DNA of 64,000 bases from Narthecium ossifragum (Eukaryota > Streptophyta > Magnoliopsida > Dioscoreales > Nartheciaceae): assembly GCA_963920575.1 (NCBI GenBank), contig OY986967.1, positions 24,507,648 to 24,571,647 of the forward strand, given 5' to 3'. Position numbers and translations under genes: made by a program. Positions 36,066 through 46,702 of this stretch are shown one piece after another. The notes below the pieces were generated by a model. That model made no database searches. It saw only the letters and a program-made list of their open reading frames with translations, and was not told the origin of the DNA. How positions within the stretch are numbered: the stretch's first letter is position 1; every line of letters starts with the position of its first letter.

Positions 36066-36385
36066 GCCCCTGGGCTGGGCTTACTCCGACGGCCCCTAAA
36101 GTACAAGAACCGACACGACCCCGAATGCACAGGAACGCAAGACAATAATAAAACAATAGAATAAACATGCAGATAATTAACAATATAAATAGACAGATAA
36201 TAAAACAGTAAAGCAGATAATTAAAACAGTAAAGCATGCAACAAACAAGACAAATGTAAAGAAAGCAGTAAAACAAAAAAATATAAACAAACAAATAATA
36301 TAACAGTATAAACAAACATCATTTATAGCAATACCCCTAACATGCCATTCCTTGTTGCCCTCAGATACTGTTCCTGGAAAACCCT

Positions 36386-36568
36386 GGATCGATCCAAATG
36401 TACCCATGGATCGATCCGACAGCCCTCAATGAACAGACCATCTTGGTAGAACCAGGATCGATCTAACATACCCATGGATCGATCCCACCTGAAGTCGGAT
36501 CGATCCAACTTGCATGGATCGATCCCACTACGTAGTCCGATCGATCAGACTCGCAGTCCGATCGATCC
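36386..36568. repeat. Paired GGATCGATCC palindromes in solo LTR A
   Basis: Four pairs with starts 36386/36408, 36455/36476, 36497/36516 and 36538/36559 (spacing 22, 21, 19 and 21 bp). Pair-to-pair distance is 41-69 bp. The host LTR is of a different family from the two Athila-like elements. Confidence 0.85.
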
Positions 36569-37887
36569 CAACACAGATAATTAACAATACAAACAGGCAA
36601 CAATCAAGGGCACGCCTTCGGCCCATTAAACTAAACATTCCCCAAAAACTGCTAATGAACAGTAGAGAAATATAATATTATATTCCGGCATATAATATTA
36701 TATTCCAAACATCAAATATTCTCTAAATGGCAGCTGTTTGATCCGTCGATCCGACGTCCAATCGACGTCGGATTTGGGATCCAAGCTAGCCTCCAGTAGA
36801 TCTATATGCATGGACCAACATACCCAAAATCCAGATTCATCCAACGGTTAGATTAACAGGAAAAACGCTAATCAAAACCACTAATTAAACTAACTTACCA
36901 AATAATTACTGCAACACAGCCCTCCAGCAATCAATTCATAACAATTCGTAGGAAAATCGGAAAAATGCGAAATAAGATGGAATGGAGAGCTAACTCATAG
37001 ATCTACAACTCTTGTATTCAAGAAAACCCAAGACCATGCTCGTACAAACCGAAAATCTCGCCGCAAGCCGGCTGTTTTTCATAAACAGCAGAAAACCAGA
37101 AATTCCGTGATTAATCATGCATAAATCCTACTCAAAACTCATCCAAAGATCATGAAGCTTAAATCAGTAATTCTAATAGGCAAGATGCATCTAAATACAT
37201 GAAGATCAACAGATCCAACGGTTGGATTAAGAGAATCCCATTAAAGAGTATAAGTAGGTAGAACACCTATCGAGACCGCTAATCCTTGGATAGTCCCCGC
37301 TAAACAGCTGCTAACCAAGCTACCAAACCACGTCAAAGATCGTCCTCACGTCGCCACGATTCCAACGAGCCTTCAAGCTCCCAAAATGGTGGTCGGAGGA
37401 GGAAGAACGGCGGCGAAGGAGAAGCTGTCGGAAGAAAAACAGAGCAAGCTCTGCTTGCGGGAAGAAGAAGCAGCCAAGGAGAAGAAGGGAAGAGAAGAGA
37501 AGAGAAGGGAAGGGAAGGGAAGTCCGGGGGAAAGCCGGGAATGCCGGGGAAAAGGGGAGGAGGCCATCCCCTCGCTGACAAAGGGAGTGACGGCCACGAT
37601 GGCCGTCCTCGCGGAGGATTACAGGGCCGACTCACTCATGAGTCCGATCGGTCGCTCTTAGGAGCAATCGATCGCTCACGGGCCGCCAGCTGCCCAAAAG
37701 CAAGCTTCTGCGCGCCCGAGCTGGGATTTTCTGATCCCGGGTCCACCTAGCGATTCTATTCAAACACATACACCAAAACAAGGCCTGTGTGTGCACACGG
37801 GTGTGAAACTAACCAACAAGGTGCAATTTACCAAATTGCCCTTATGGTCAACAACGAGCCACAGGAATTGAGGGACGGGTCCTCACA

Positions 37888-39170
37888 GAGTTTGTAGGAT
37901 ATGACGGTTGAAACTTTGGAGGATAACTTGGATTTTGAGCACCTATGGATGGCTTAGAATTAAAAGAAGTAGGTTGTTGGCTAGGTGTTCTCCAAGAAAA
38001 ATTTGAATGGTCTCTCAAACCAGGGTTGTATGTGTTGGAATAAGGATCATAAGCTGGTTTAGATTGACCATAAACCGCATTTATATGTTCATGTACTAAT
38101 TTCGGGTAATGACATGCTAATTGGCAATCAATAACATCATGAACAGGAGTAGAACACAAGAAGCAAAGCTCCCCGGAGGGTGGAAGCATAGGAGGAATAG
38201 ATGAATCAACATGATTTGTCATTTGGGTAAGAACTTGATCGAGTTTCCTACTTAATGCATCAACTTGTTGCGCAATACGGGTTGACTCATTTACTTCAAG
38301 GATTCCTCTATGATTGGATTGGGTGGAAGGCCCGCGATTATTCCTAGAGGAGGTGGCGTGATGTTGAGAGTTTTCAGCCAGTCTCTTAAAGAGCCTCCAT
38401 GAATCGTCAAGAGGGTTGGTAATGAAAACTCCCCCACATGCAGCATCTATAGTCAACTGATGTTTTTCCTTAAGACCCTTATAGAAATGCTCTACTACGG
38501 TCCATTGAGGAAATTGGTGGTGGGGACATTTTCTAAGGAGTTCCCTATAACGATCCCAAGCCTCATGAAATGCTTCATCGTCGGCTTGTCTAAAGGAAGA
38601 AATTTCACGGCGAAGGTCACTTGTCTTGGTAATTGGGAAGAATTTCTCAAGAAATTGAGCTTGTAATTGAGGCCAAGTAGTGATCGATCGAGATTCTAGA
38701 AAAGTAAGCCAATGTTTAGCTTTACCTTTTAGGGTAAAAGGGAATAATTTAAGTCTCCAAACATCTTCGGTAAAATTATTTACCCTCACTGTAGAACTAA
38801 TCAGAATAAACTCATCGATATGATTGTAGGGGTCCTCATGAGATAATCCATGGAAGGTTGGTAAGGATTATAGAAATTGTGGTTTAATCTCATAATGGGC
38901 TGCCCCAATTACTGGAGGTTGAATGCAAGAGTTAGAAGTGAAAGAAGTTGGAACATAAAAATCTTTCATGGCCCTACGACCCTGATTCTCAGGTTGGTTA
39001 GGATTGTCATTAGGTCCAGGATGGTCCTCAGGGTTATCCATGACTAAATGAGTAGGAGAAGATACTGACAATTTATGTGATGTAGAACAAGAAGCAAAAA
39101 ATTCTTTCAACGTGAGAGAAAGATCTGGGTCCTTATCATCACTCATCCACACATCATAAAGATCATTCAA
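37888..39170 (-). pseudogene. gag of the outer Athila-like element
   Basis: Starts near 39170 and runs through a Retrotrans_gag-type capsid region (WRLKLFPFTLKGKAKHWL, QFLEKFFPITKTSDLRREIS, HFYKGLKEKHQLTIDAACGG) and a CHNP-like region with two Cys (ELCFLCSTPVHDVIDCQLA). Coding is cut at 37888 by the solo LTR and resumes at 28694. A TAA at about 38868 interrupts the frame just after the conserved EIKPQFL. Capsid would package element RNA in cytoplasmic particles. Confidence 0.85.
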
Positions 39171-39278
39171 GGTTTAGAAATACAAACAGTGCAATCTCGA
39201 TGACGTGATGTTGGCGCTCGCTCCTTCGCCGCTCGGAAGGATGCCGCTTTGTTTTTCACCTACTGATCGCAAAAAGAT

Positions 39279-39599
39279 GTACTTGTCAAGTCCGATCGAT
39301 CCTTCCATTGTTGTTACGCTACATCCCGTGTTGGATCGATCCGTCTTGCTGGGTCCGATCGATCCGGCAGTTGCTCATTGTCCCGTCGCTGGGTGAGTCG
39401 GATCGATCGCTCCTGTTGAGTCCGATCGATCCAACTTGCCAAAATCGCCAGAACACTCTTGTTTTAGCTCCAAAGTTGACCTAACTCGCAGCATGGTCTA
39501 TTATACCTGAAATGGAATAAAAGTAGTCAGTCCAGCATTGCTCGGAGCCCAACAAAGCCAAATTATAAGGGTGTTTTGTGCACTTTTCAAGTCTTATCA
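39279..39599 (-). repeat. Partial 5' LTR of the outer element
   Basis: Only the first 321 bp (element sense) of the LTR remain. The rest of the LTR, the primer-binding site and the leader are deleted, and unrelated sequence at about 39180-39278 joins LTR to gag. Without a complete 5' LTR this copy could not be transcribed and reverse-transcribed normally. Confidence 0.85.
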
Positions 39600-39809
39600 C
39601 CTCCCAGTTCTCTTCCCTAAGTTTTGTTCTTATTCCGCGGGAGTTCAACTCTGTCGCGGATGTCTTGGCGGCTGCTGCCTGGGCTAACCCTTTGGTGCCC
39701 CAGATGTGAAGTAGCTGGGCTCTTGTACTTTCCATTTGTTTAAGGTTTTTATTTGCTTCCTTAGCCCTCTGGCTCAATTAATCAAAAAAAAAAATCTAAA
39801 TTGCATCCA

Positions 39810-40189
39810 CCAGCTGGGTAAAATATCTAAGCAACATAATGAATCTTGTGATGTGTTCTTGCATTTCTAAGCAACGTAATGTATCTTGTAAAAATATGAA
39901 AACCCCTTTTGAGAGGGATGCTAAATGCTCAAATTTGGTCTGTGAGTAATATGTTGTTTTATTTCCAATTGGTGTCATTGTGCTTCTTTTGTGAAGATAT
40001 TGCTAAAATTTGGTCCATGATCATACTGCTATCTTATCTTTAGCTTCAATTAGTGTCATAGCCTTAAAAGATTTGACCATCTTCTCCTGAACAGAGAATG
40101 CATAGACCTCTTCAAGAAGCCATGCTATATCTCCCGATTCAAAGTCACTTACTTTGCTGGTGCTTTTAACAATTGAGGTAGTGAGACTG
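39810..40189. other. Intergenic DNA
   Basis: Pre-insertion target DNA of the LINE. A phrase about 'aagcaacataatgaatcttg' is repeated imperfectly (39830 and 39868). No gene or element is seen. Confidence 0.5.
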
Positions 40190-41425
40190 TGATACGAGCG
40201 GTCTACTCGTAATCCTCTCGTATCGTGTCTTTACTGCTCCAATTGATCAGAATTGGCCTGATCGGACTTGATTTGAATCCAATTGGTTGAATCTGGCTAG
40301 CAGGATCGGATCTGGCTTGAGCTGGTTCAGATCTGGCTGAGCCTGATTGGATAGGACTTGGCTGGGTCAAGTCTGATTGGTTGAATGGCTCAAGGAATTG
40401 AATCTGGCTTGGCTGAACCGGCTAGAATTGGGTTAAGTGGCTGAGTCAATTTGGGGAATCAAGGTCTAGGGAGATCCGACGGCTGAGGAGTTGCCAAAGT
40501 GGATCGCTGGCGTAGGGGCGACGGCGGCGGTCGGGATATTGGCAGGAAGGGTCGCGGGGTAATGGGGAAGAGATCCAATGGCTCGGATCTGAGAGGTAGG
40601 TGGCGGATCGGCCGGATCTAGGAGGTCGACGGCGGGTTTAGAGGAGGCCGGCGTCGGGGACGACAACGGGGAGTTCGGCGGGGCTTGGGACGTCGAGAAG
40701 ATGGTCTAAGGATGCCGGGGAAGGGTTTTAGAATGGTTTAGGGTGAGATCTAGGTCGGACAGGGGTCGACAGCGATGGGGACGGAGGTCGGGTTTGTCAG
40801 GGAAGGCGCCAGAGAGGACGACGGAGGAAGTGGAGAAGCTGGCCGAGGTCGTGGGGCTTGGGGGAAGAGGATGGTGGTCTTGGATGGTAGCGGGGGTGGC
40901 CGGAGAGGAGAGAACGGCGGACAGCGGTGATGCTAGGGTTAGGGCACGGGAGAGAGGAAGGAGATGATGAACATTGGCGCTAACATTGTGGAGAGAGAAA
41001 GTCCGTGGAGACGGTGCCGGCTGCGGAGAAGATGACCGACGGGGAAGAAGGTGGATTTATGGTGGATTTTTGGTGGAATCTACATTATCTCTACTCCTAT
41101 GATATTCTATCAACTATTCTTAACTCCTAACAATTCTCTTCATCATTCATCCTTCATAATACAAACTAATGAGGTCCCTTTTATAGAGGCCTTGACAGTG
41201 CCTAATCCAACTAAAAAACCCCCTTGCTTAATTAGCAAGTAATAAGGCTTTCAGACTCAACTCAACTTACTAACTCAAATATCAACTAGGACTCAATTAA
41301 ATATAAAAGACTAATGATAAATCCTAATCAAATATTCTAATTTGAACTAGGGAAGTTCAAGTCAAATTAGGAAAGAGGTTGAACCAGTTCGGGTCCAGTT
41401 GGTCGAGTCGGATCGACTCGTATCA
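40190..41425. mobile_element. Solo LTR-like element, TGATACGAG...CTCGTATCA
   Basis: 1,236 bp, with 9-bp inverted ends TGATACGAG/CTCGTATCA (TG...CA) and flanks GACTG (40185-40189) and GACTA (41426-41430), a 5-bp duplication with one mismatch. Inside are degenerate repeats of GG(A/C)TTG(A/G)..TGGCT near 40230-40450 and a GC-rich middle. No retroelement gene is present, so the best reading is a solo LTR of a family not otherwise represented here. Confidence 0.65.
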
Positions 41426-41639
41426 GACTATTTAAGAGAATGACATTCTTAACACAACAATATCAATTCATTGCCAAATTCATTTAAATTTCTCATCTTC
41501 CTCAAATTCAACCAATTCTAAAGCAAGGAAGTTTTACAGTCTTCAAGAAAGAATGGAAAGTAAAATTTGCAACAACATGTCTATGAATGATCAAAACATG
41601 AATTCAAACAAACACCACAAAAATGCTGTGAAAAACAAC

Positions 41640-42190
41640 CAACACAAAGAGGCATCTGCCACTCAATAGTGCACAACCGGAGGGAAGAATGTAGGTTGTA
41701 AATCCAACGGCCCAGCGGCGTAGATGGAGGACAATGCTTCTTCCTCAACTTCTCCACCACATCCACGAGGTCGACTGCCCCTATTGAGGCGCGATGGGGG
41801 ACATCCGGCGACGGCGGCGGAGGATTTCAACAGGGAGAGCGAGTGAGAGATGGAGATTGGAGACGCTAGGAGGTCGTGGAAGAAGGGAGGACAACGCTGG
41901 GTTGTCGGGGAAGTAGGGAGGACGGTGGCGGGAGGTCGGGGAAGAAGGGAGGACGGCGCTGGGAGGTCGGGGAAGAAGGGAGGACGGCGGCGGGAGGTCG
42001 GGGAAGAAGGGAGGACGGTGGCGGCTCGGGGAAGAAGGGAGGACGGGGGAAGAAGGGAGGACGGCTGCGGGAAGTCAGGGAAGAAAGAGGACGGGACTAA
42101 AGTATCACTATGATACCTAATAACGCTAAATAGATCCTGACCGTCCAATCCCATCTGACGGTCAGGATACAAGTTCGCTCCCTAACACTA
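41640..42190. repeat. GC-rich island with about 30-bp minisatellite
   Basis: From 41870 to 42095 the phrase GGAGGTCGGGGAAGAAGGGA and close variants repeats about seven times. Open frames over it are repeat artefacts. The right edge (42120-42190) has a short hairpin-forming phrase CTGACCGTCC...TGACGGTCAGGAT of the type seen at MULE or Helitron ends. Element limits are not resolved. Confidence 0.5.
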
Positions 42191-42209
42191 TAGAACCGGT
42201 TCTATCCAG

Positions 42210-42212
42210 AAA

Positions 42213-42257
<45 letters not shown>

Positions 42258-42447
42258 GATGCAAAAAAGTTAAATTTTAATATATATATTAAATTTTCAA
42301 TATATATTATATAATATTTTAATATTATATATATATGAAAATTTCATTTTATTGCATCATTATGTGAACATTATTCATATAAAGTTCACATAATGATGCA
42401 ATAAAGTTAAATTTTAATATACATATTAAAAAATTATATTATTTTAA

Positions 42448-42503
<56 letters not shown>

Positions 42504-42660
42504 CATATAAAGTTCACATAATGATGCAGTAAAGTTAAATTTTAATACATATATAAAAATACTATATTATTTTAATCTCAATGATATATATATTATTAAT
42601 ATAATGTTGCGAATATATATATTAAAATTTTATTATATTATGTTTGGTTTGCCTTTAGGT
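42210..42660. repeat. AT microsatellites and a 129-bp tandem repeat
   Basis: (AT)n runs at about 42216-42255 and 42452-42499. The phrase ATTCATATAAAGTTCACATA begins at 42372 and again about 129 bp later. The same phrase style occurs at 15730-15760, so this is probably the expanded AT-rich core of the GTTTGGTT MITE family. Confidence 0.65.
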
Positions 42661-42880
42661 CAGTGTCGGGTTCGCTGGTGAAAGCTCACGCGAGGGTGCA
42701 TCGTATGAAACGGCTGTTTCATATGATGCACGAAATCAGCTAAAAATGCATGCGTCACGCGATGCGCCGTGCGAACCAAACGGTGGATTGGGGTATCAGG
42801 GTGCATCGCGCCATGCACCCTGCGAACCAAACATGGGATTGGTGCATCAGGATGCATCGCACGATGCGATGCACCCTCAT
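42661..42880. repeat. MITE-related sequence
   Basis: Repeated GCATCG/GATGCACC phrases and 'gaaccaaac' link this block with the GTTTGGTT MITE family at 15614, 44250 and 46826. It ends at the hAT target duplication. Confidence 0.45.
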
Positions 42881-43041
42881 TAGGGGTGGCAATCAGGGTC
42901 ATGACCTGCGAACCCGATCCGACCCGAAATAAACGGGTTCAGGTTGGGTATAATCGGGTTCGGGTCATAAAACAGGTCAATCCGTGAATAAACGGGTCGG
43001 GTCGGGTCGGGTTAACCCACGGGTTAGACGGGTCCCGTTTA

Positions 43042-43072
<31 letters not shown>

Positions 43073-44225
43073 TCTCCCTTACCCGTTTATCTCCTCCACT
43101 CCTCTCACCCTCTCCTCTTCCCTTCCCTCTCTTCTCCCGAGCTCCCTTACCCTCTCCTCCACTCCTCTCCCCCTCTTACCAGTTACCACTGTCTCTCTCT
43201 CTCCTCCGCTCTTTCTCCCCCCAGCCTCCACCCCCGATCGCATCCTCGACGGCTCGACCGTGAGGTAAGCCCTCGATGACCTCGACTGGGTCCGCGACCG
43301 CCCCCGTCCCCTCGGCAACCTCGACGTCCTCTCTTTCTAACCCCCCACCCCAATCGGAGCCTCGATGATGAGATCAGTGACCTCGACGACCTCGGTCGCC
43401 TCGACGGCGGAGTCACCAGCCCCGTCATCTCTTTCTATCCCCACCCCTGATCGGAGCCTCTACGGCGAGGTCAGCGGCCTCGATGGCGAGGTCAGTGGCC
43501 TCGATGGCGAGGTCAGTGACCTCGACGACCTCAGCAACCTTGACGACCTCGATGGCGAGGTCATCCTCCACCACCGACGCCTCCTCTGCTCTGCCTTCCC
43601 CCCCTTTTCCTGACCTCCTTCAACGACCACCCGTTCGACGCTGGCGACACCTCTTTCGATCAACGATGCCGCCCGATCTCCCATTCCCTTACCCTCCACC
43701 CTCTCCTCCAGTCCTCCTCCACCCTCTCGGATCCGGCACCGCCACCGCTCTACACTGCCACCCACGGCTACCCCAACCCCGTCCGGTCTCAAATTTGAAT
43801 GCCCGAGGCTTCCCCGACTCCTTTCCGGCCATCCTCTGCCCACATCCAGCGTCCAAGCGCACCTTCTCGCTCCTGGCCTAAGACCCAGTTAACTTACCCT
43901 AGGTTCCTCCGATCTCCCTCCCATCACTGGCGATCTCAACCCCGAGATCGGCCGGCGCCGCCCGTTCCTCCATCTCCTTTGGAGCCGGCACCATCCAAAG
44001 TTCCCTTCTGACGGCATCTGACGACATCTCGACCCGACCCGACCCGTTTAATAAACAAGTTAGGCGGGTCGGGTCGGGTTGACCCATTTATAAAAGGGTA
44101 GGGTTCGGGTTGATAAACCCGACCCATTTATTAAACGGGTCGGGTTCGGTCTTTATTAAACGGGTCAGTGCCCGACCCGACACGAACCCGACCCACGAAC
44201 CCGAATTGGCACCCCTAACCCTCAT
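42873..44225. mobile_element. Non-autonomous hAT transposon with gene-like cargo
   Basis: The element proper spans 42881-44217 (1,337 bp). It is flanked by the perfect 8-bp duplication ACCCTCAT (42873-42880 and 44218-44225). Ends are TAGGGGTGGCAAT and TAGGGGTGCCAAT in inverted orientation, as in the hAT superfamily. Subterminal regions are crowded with CGGGTCGGGT/ACCCGACCC repeats in both orientations. There is no transposase. The interior (43080-43980) is a GC-rich, exon-like block. A run of 20 C followed by 9 A lies at 43044-43072. Confidence 0.92.
43440..43570 (+). repeat. 24-bp repeat in the hAT cargo
   Basis: Units of GGCGAGGTCAGTG(A/G)CCTCGA and variants repeat about five times. The plus frame reads as (L)DGEVSG-type repeats. 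No protein family is recognisable. Confidence 0.6.
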
Positions 44226-44437
44226 ATACGAAACCAAACATGCCCTTAAGGTGCGTTTGGTTGCTCGAATCATTGGTGCACCATGATCATGGGATGCATG
44301 CATTGGGCATCTAATGTTGGTGTTTGGTTTGCCTTTGGGATCATCTGATGTGACATGATCCCATTTTAGCTGAAAGGGAGGATCCGACGGCTGAGAACCC
44401 GCTAGAGTAGGATCGGCGAAAAAAGGACATCGCCAGA
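44125..44437 (+). repeat. 313-bp direct duplication, left copy
   Basis: Contains the right end of the hAT element, its TSD, and a GTTTGGTT-type MITE. The same 313 bp recurs at 46703-47015 with about four differences by eye. The two copies exactly bracket solo LTR B. Confidence 0.93.
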
Positions 44438-46702
44438 CCGCAAGGGCAATTTGGTAAATTGCACCTTGTCGGCTAGTTCCACACTCGCGCTTGTACACAC
44501 ACTGACCATGTTTGTGGTAATGTTTGCTTAGAATGGTTAGTAGAACCCGGGATCGAAAGATCCGGACTTAGGCTTGAATTCTTGCCTAAGTTTAGCTTTC
44601 AGCACAAAAAGGATCGATCCTCTCTAGCTAAGAGATCGATCCTCTTGTGCCAGAAAGTCAAGTGTGATCGTCATGGAGAGATCGATCCTCCCTTGGGGAA
44701 GGATCGATCCTTCATAAGTCGGTTCGTTTGCCTATAAAGCAGACGAGACTTTTTTCCTTGAATCCCTTTTGAAATCCGGCGATTTGAGCTCAGATCTCGC
44801 GATTTTTGAAGGCTTCTGAGGACGATCCAAGGCCTAGCTGCTTGGATCTAAGCTGCTCTTGCTCCGGTAGGGATCCTACCGACATCTCTCTTCGGGGTTT
44901 TGAGTTTTCCGGTTTGTTTTGTCTTCTTTTGCTTAGATCTGTTTATATAGCTGTTGGTTTTCAGTGATTTTACCGGTTTTGGACTCGTGGGATCTAGATC
45001 TACCAGATCCCAGAGTTTCGTCGTATTTGGATGTCTCTTCCGGCGGTATTCCTCGCCGGAAGCACGCCGGAGAACCCATCGGGATTGATCCTTCTTGAGG
45101 AAGGATCGATCCTTCTGGTTGGTCATGCCCCGCACGATGAAGGATCGATCTTTTGTTTGGAAAAGATCGATCCTGGTTCTTGGGTGGCATGGTTACCCTT
45201 CGTCGCGAAGAAGATCGATCTTCCTGGGAGGAAGGATCGATCATTATTGGTGCGACGTGAAGGGTGCCCTCTGTCTCAAGAAAGATCGATCCTTCCTGGG
45301 AGGAAGGATCGATCTTCCTTGCCTCGACAGCGAGGGAAGCTCACTGTTACATAAATGATCGATCCTTCCCTTGGTGAGGATCGATCCTTTAGTAGCAGAG
45401 AGGGTTTTTCATGGCTTTTGCCCGCGGGGTTTGGTATGCCGGTTTTACTTATCGCTTTATACCTTGTATATACGATTAAGCATGTTAGCCCTATAATAGG
45501 GCAGTGGTGAACCGGGAGAGTGATGACTCCCGGAATGTTTAGAATAAACGGGCGGGTAGCCCTACAGCTTTCCATAGCCTTGCATGCCGGAGTGCGCCGA
45601 GGGCCTTATCTGCTATATCTGTAAGCTGTTGGTTGCGGGGCTGCTTCCCGGTGCAGGTGTTGTGGTGAACTGCTGGCAGCTGTTGGTGGTACCACTGCAG
45701 CAGTTCCTTAGACCTTACTTTACCTGTTCACCACCCGGGCCGGCAGGGTGCCGTGCCCAGACCTTCTTTGATATATCATCACATCCTGTTGCATGCTTAC
45801 ATGTATCTATTTCTGCGCATGTTCATAGCATGCATTGTGTTGTGCACTAGTTGCATCTGTTTAGGGCGTTGCCGATCCGGAGCTTCCGGGTAGCCCGGAT
45901 CTATCTCTTAGGACCGTGCGGGTAGCTTGGTCCAGAACTCGATTTGTAGTATTCAGTCTTTTCGATGATAGGGTTAGTTGGACATGAATACATTTGTGTT
46001 TGATGTTTAGAGGTCGTGTCGGCCTCGAGCCAAGTCCTGGTGTAGCCGGTACCCAATCCTTCTAGAACTCTTGGGTGGCAGGTGTGACTACCCAGCGGTG
46101 CTATCCGCCGACAGTGCCCAGGATCCTGTCGTGAGTTGGCAGTGCCGTTTCCTGTCTGACTGAGTGTGACCCAGTGTGTGACCAGTCCGCTGGAAGACCA
46201 CGACTGGGGCACTCAGGGGTATTCGGTGGGGTTATGGGACCCCTGTGATACACCTAGGCTTAGCTCGGGGGCGACACTGTTGTGTTCCCTTCCTTGTGAG
46301 TGTCGTAGTGTAGTGTCCCTGCTGAGCTTAGTGCTCACTCCTACCCGGGCTGCGTTTTTGCAGGTGCTGGCGCTAGCTCTTCTTCGGTCGCCCCTACCGA
46401 GCAGGTGTTCAGTGACGTGGCGGCGTCTGGCGGAGCTTGAGGAGCTGTGATCTGTCTGTGTACATCTTTGGTTAGATAGTCTCCTACGGGAGCGATTTTG
46501 TATAACATTCCCTGTTTGAGGATTTGTACTATATTCCAGCTTTGTGTGTTGAGCTTTATAATTGTTGTATAACACAGGGTGGTTGTGATCATTAGGGTAA
46601 CCACTACGATTAGAGGGAAACCTCGCCAAAATTTCCGCAGTAGGTTAGGTTCCGGTTCGCGTCGCCCGTCCCGGTTGGGCCTACGCGGGTCGGGGCGCGA
46701 CA
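44438..46702 (-). mobile_element. Solo LTR (B), reversed, with one end missing
   Basis: Read on minus it starts TGTCGCGCCCCGACCC at 46702 and runs through the same landmarks as LTRs A, C and D. Its last recognisable part is AAGGGCAATTTGGTAAATT (plus-strand wording) near 44445. Compared with LTR A about 40 bp of the far end, including CCTCACA, is missing. No 5-bp TSD is present. Instead the flanks are the 313-bp duplication. Palindrome pairs lie at 44611-44710 and 45082-45387. Confidence 0.8.
44611..45387. repeat. Paired GATCGATC palindromes in solo LTR B
   Basis: Pairs start at 44611/44633, 44679/44701, 45082/45103, 45142/45164, 45212/45234, 45283/45306 and 45356/45378 (spacing 21-23 bp). 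Here the flanks extend the palindromes to AAGGATCGATCCTT and some spacers are themselves inverted repeats (TTCCTGGGAGGAA). Confidence 0.88.

Larger units (their letters stand above)
28695..37887 (+). mobile_element. Long solo LTR (A), interrupted by a younger retrotransposon
   Basis: Begins TGTCCCGCC and ends CCTCACA. Without the nested element it is about 2.4 kb, the same length as the family member at 48120-50519. It shares internal landmarks with that member (a 'ccagctgg/ggtagga.tgagc' block near 29000, and GCAATTTACCAAA near the end). It sits inside the gag frame of the outer element, with protease-side coding ending at 28694 and gag-side coding resuming at 37888. No gag or pol of its own is present, so it is a solo LTR. 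Length and TGTCACACCC-type start suggest a Del/Tekay-like Ty3 lineage, which is inference. I see no clean 5-bp duplication. Confidence 0.7.
17947..39599 (-). mobile_element. Athila-like Ty3/gypsy retrotransposon, internally deleted and nested
   Basis: Element read on minus. It begins TGATAAGACTTG (39599) and ends in the complementary sequence at 17947. Flanks are GCTCC (17942-17946) and CCTCC (39600-39604), a 5-bp duplication with one mismatch. Order along the element is 5' LTR remnant, gag, protease, an acidic stretch joined to the C-terminal part of integrase, a long 3' region with an env-like ORF, a polypurine tract and the full 3' LTR. Reverse transcriptase, RNase H and the integrase core are missing. 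A long solo LTR (28695-37887) sits in gag and itself contains a younger element. Point stops break gag, protease and the env-like frame. Lineage is assigned from gag and integrase-tail wording plus the env-like ORF. Confidence 0.85.
17241..39809 (+). mobile_element. 5'-truncated LINE copy with 15-bp TSD, split by a 21.6-kb nest
   Basis: The LINE occupies 17256-17946 and 39600-39794 (about 886 bp in all). It is bounded by the identical 15-bp duplication TCTAAATTGCATCCA at 17241-17255 and 39795-39809, and it ends in an A tail (39784-39794). The left part has one open frame for the end of the zinc-binding RVT region and for RNase H (DAAVRG, EAEIL, MESDS). The right part continues that protein (PREFNSVADVL-like) and the 3' end. 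The minus-strand LINE at 2682-5935 has the same sequence uninterrupted, which proves the two halves belong together. Unlike that copy, this one shows no frameshift in the retained part, so it is probably younger. Confidence 0.93.
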
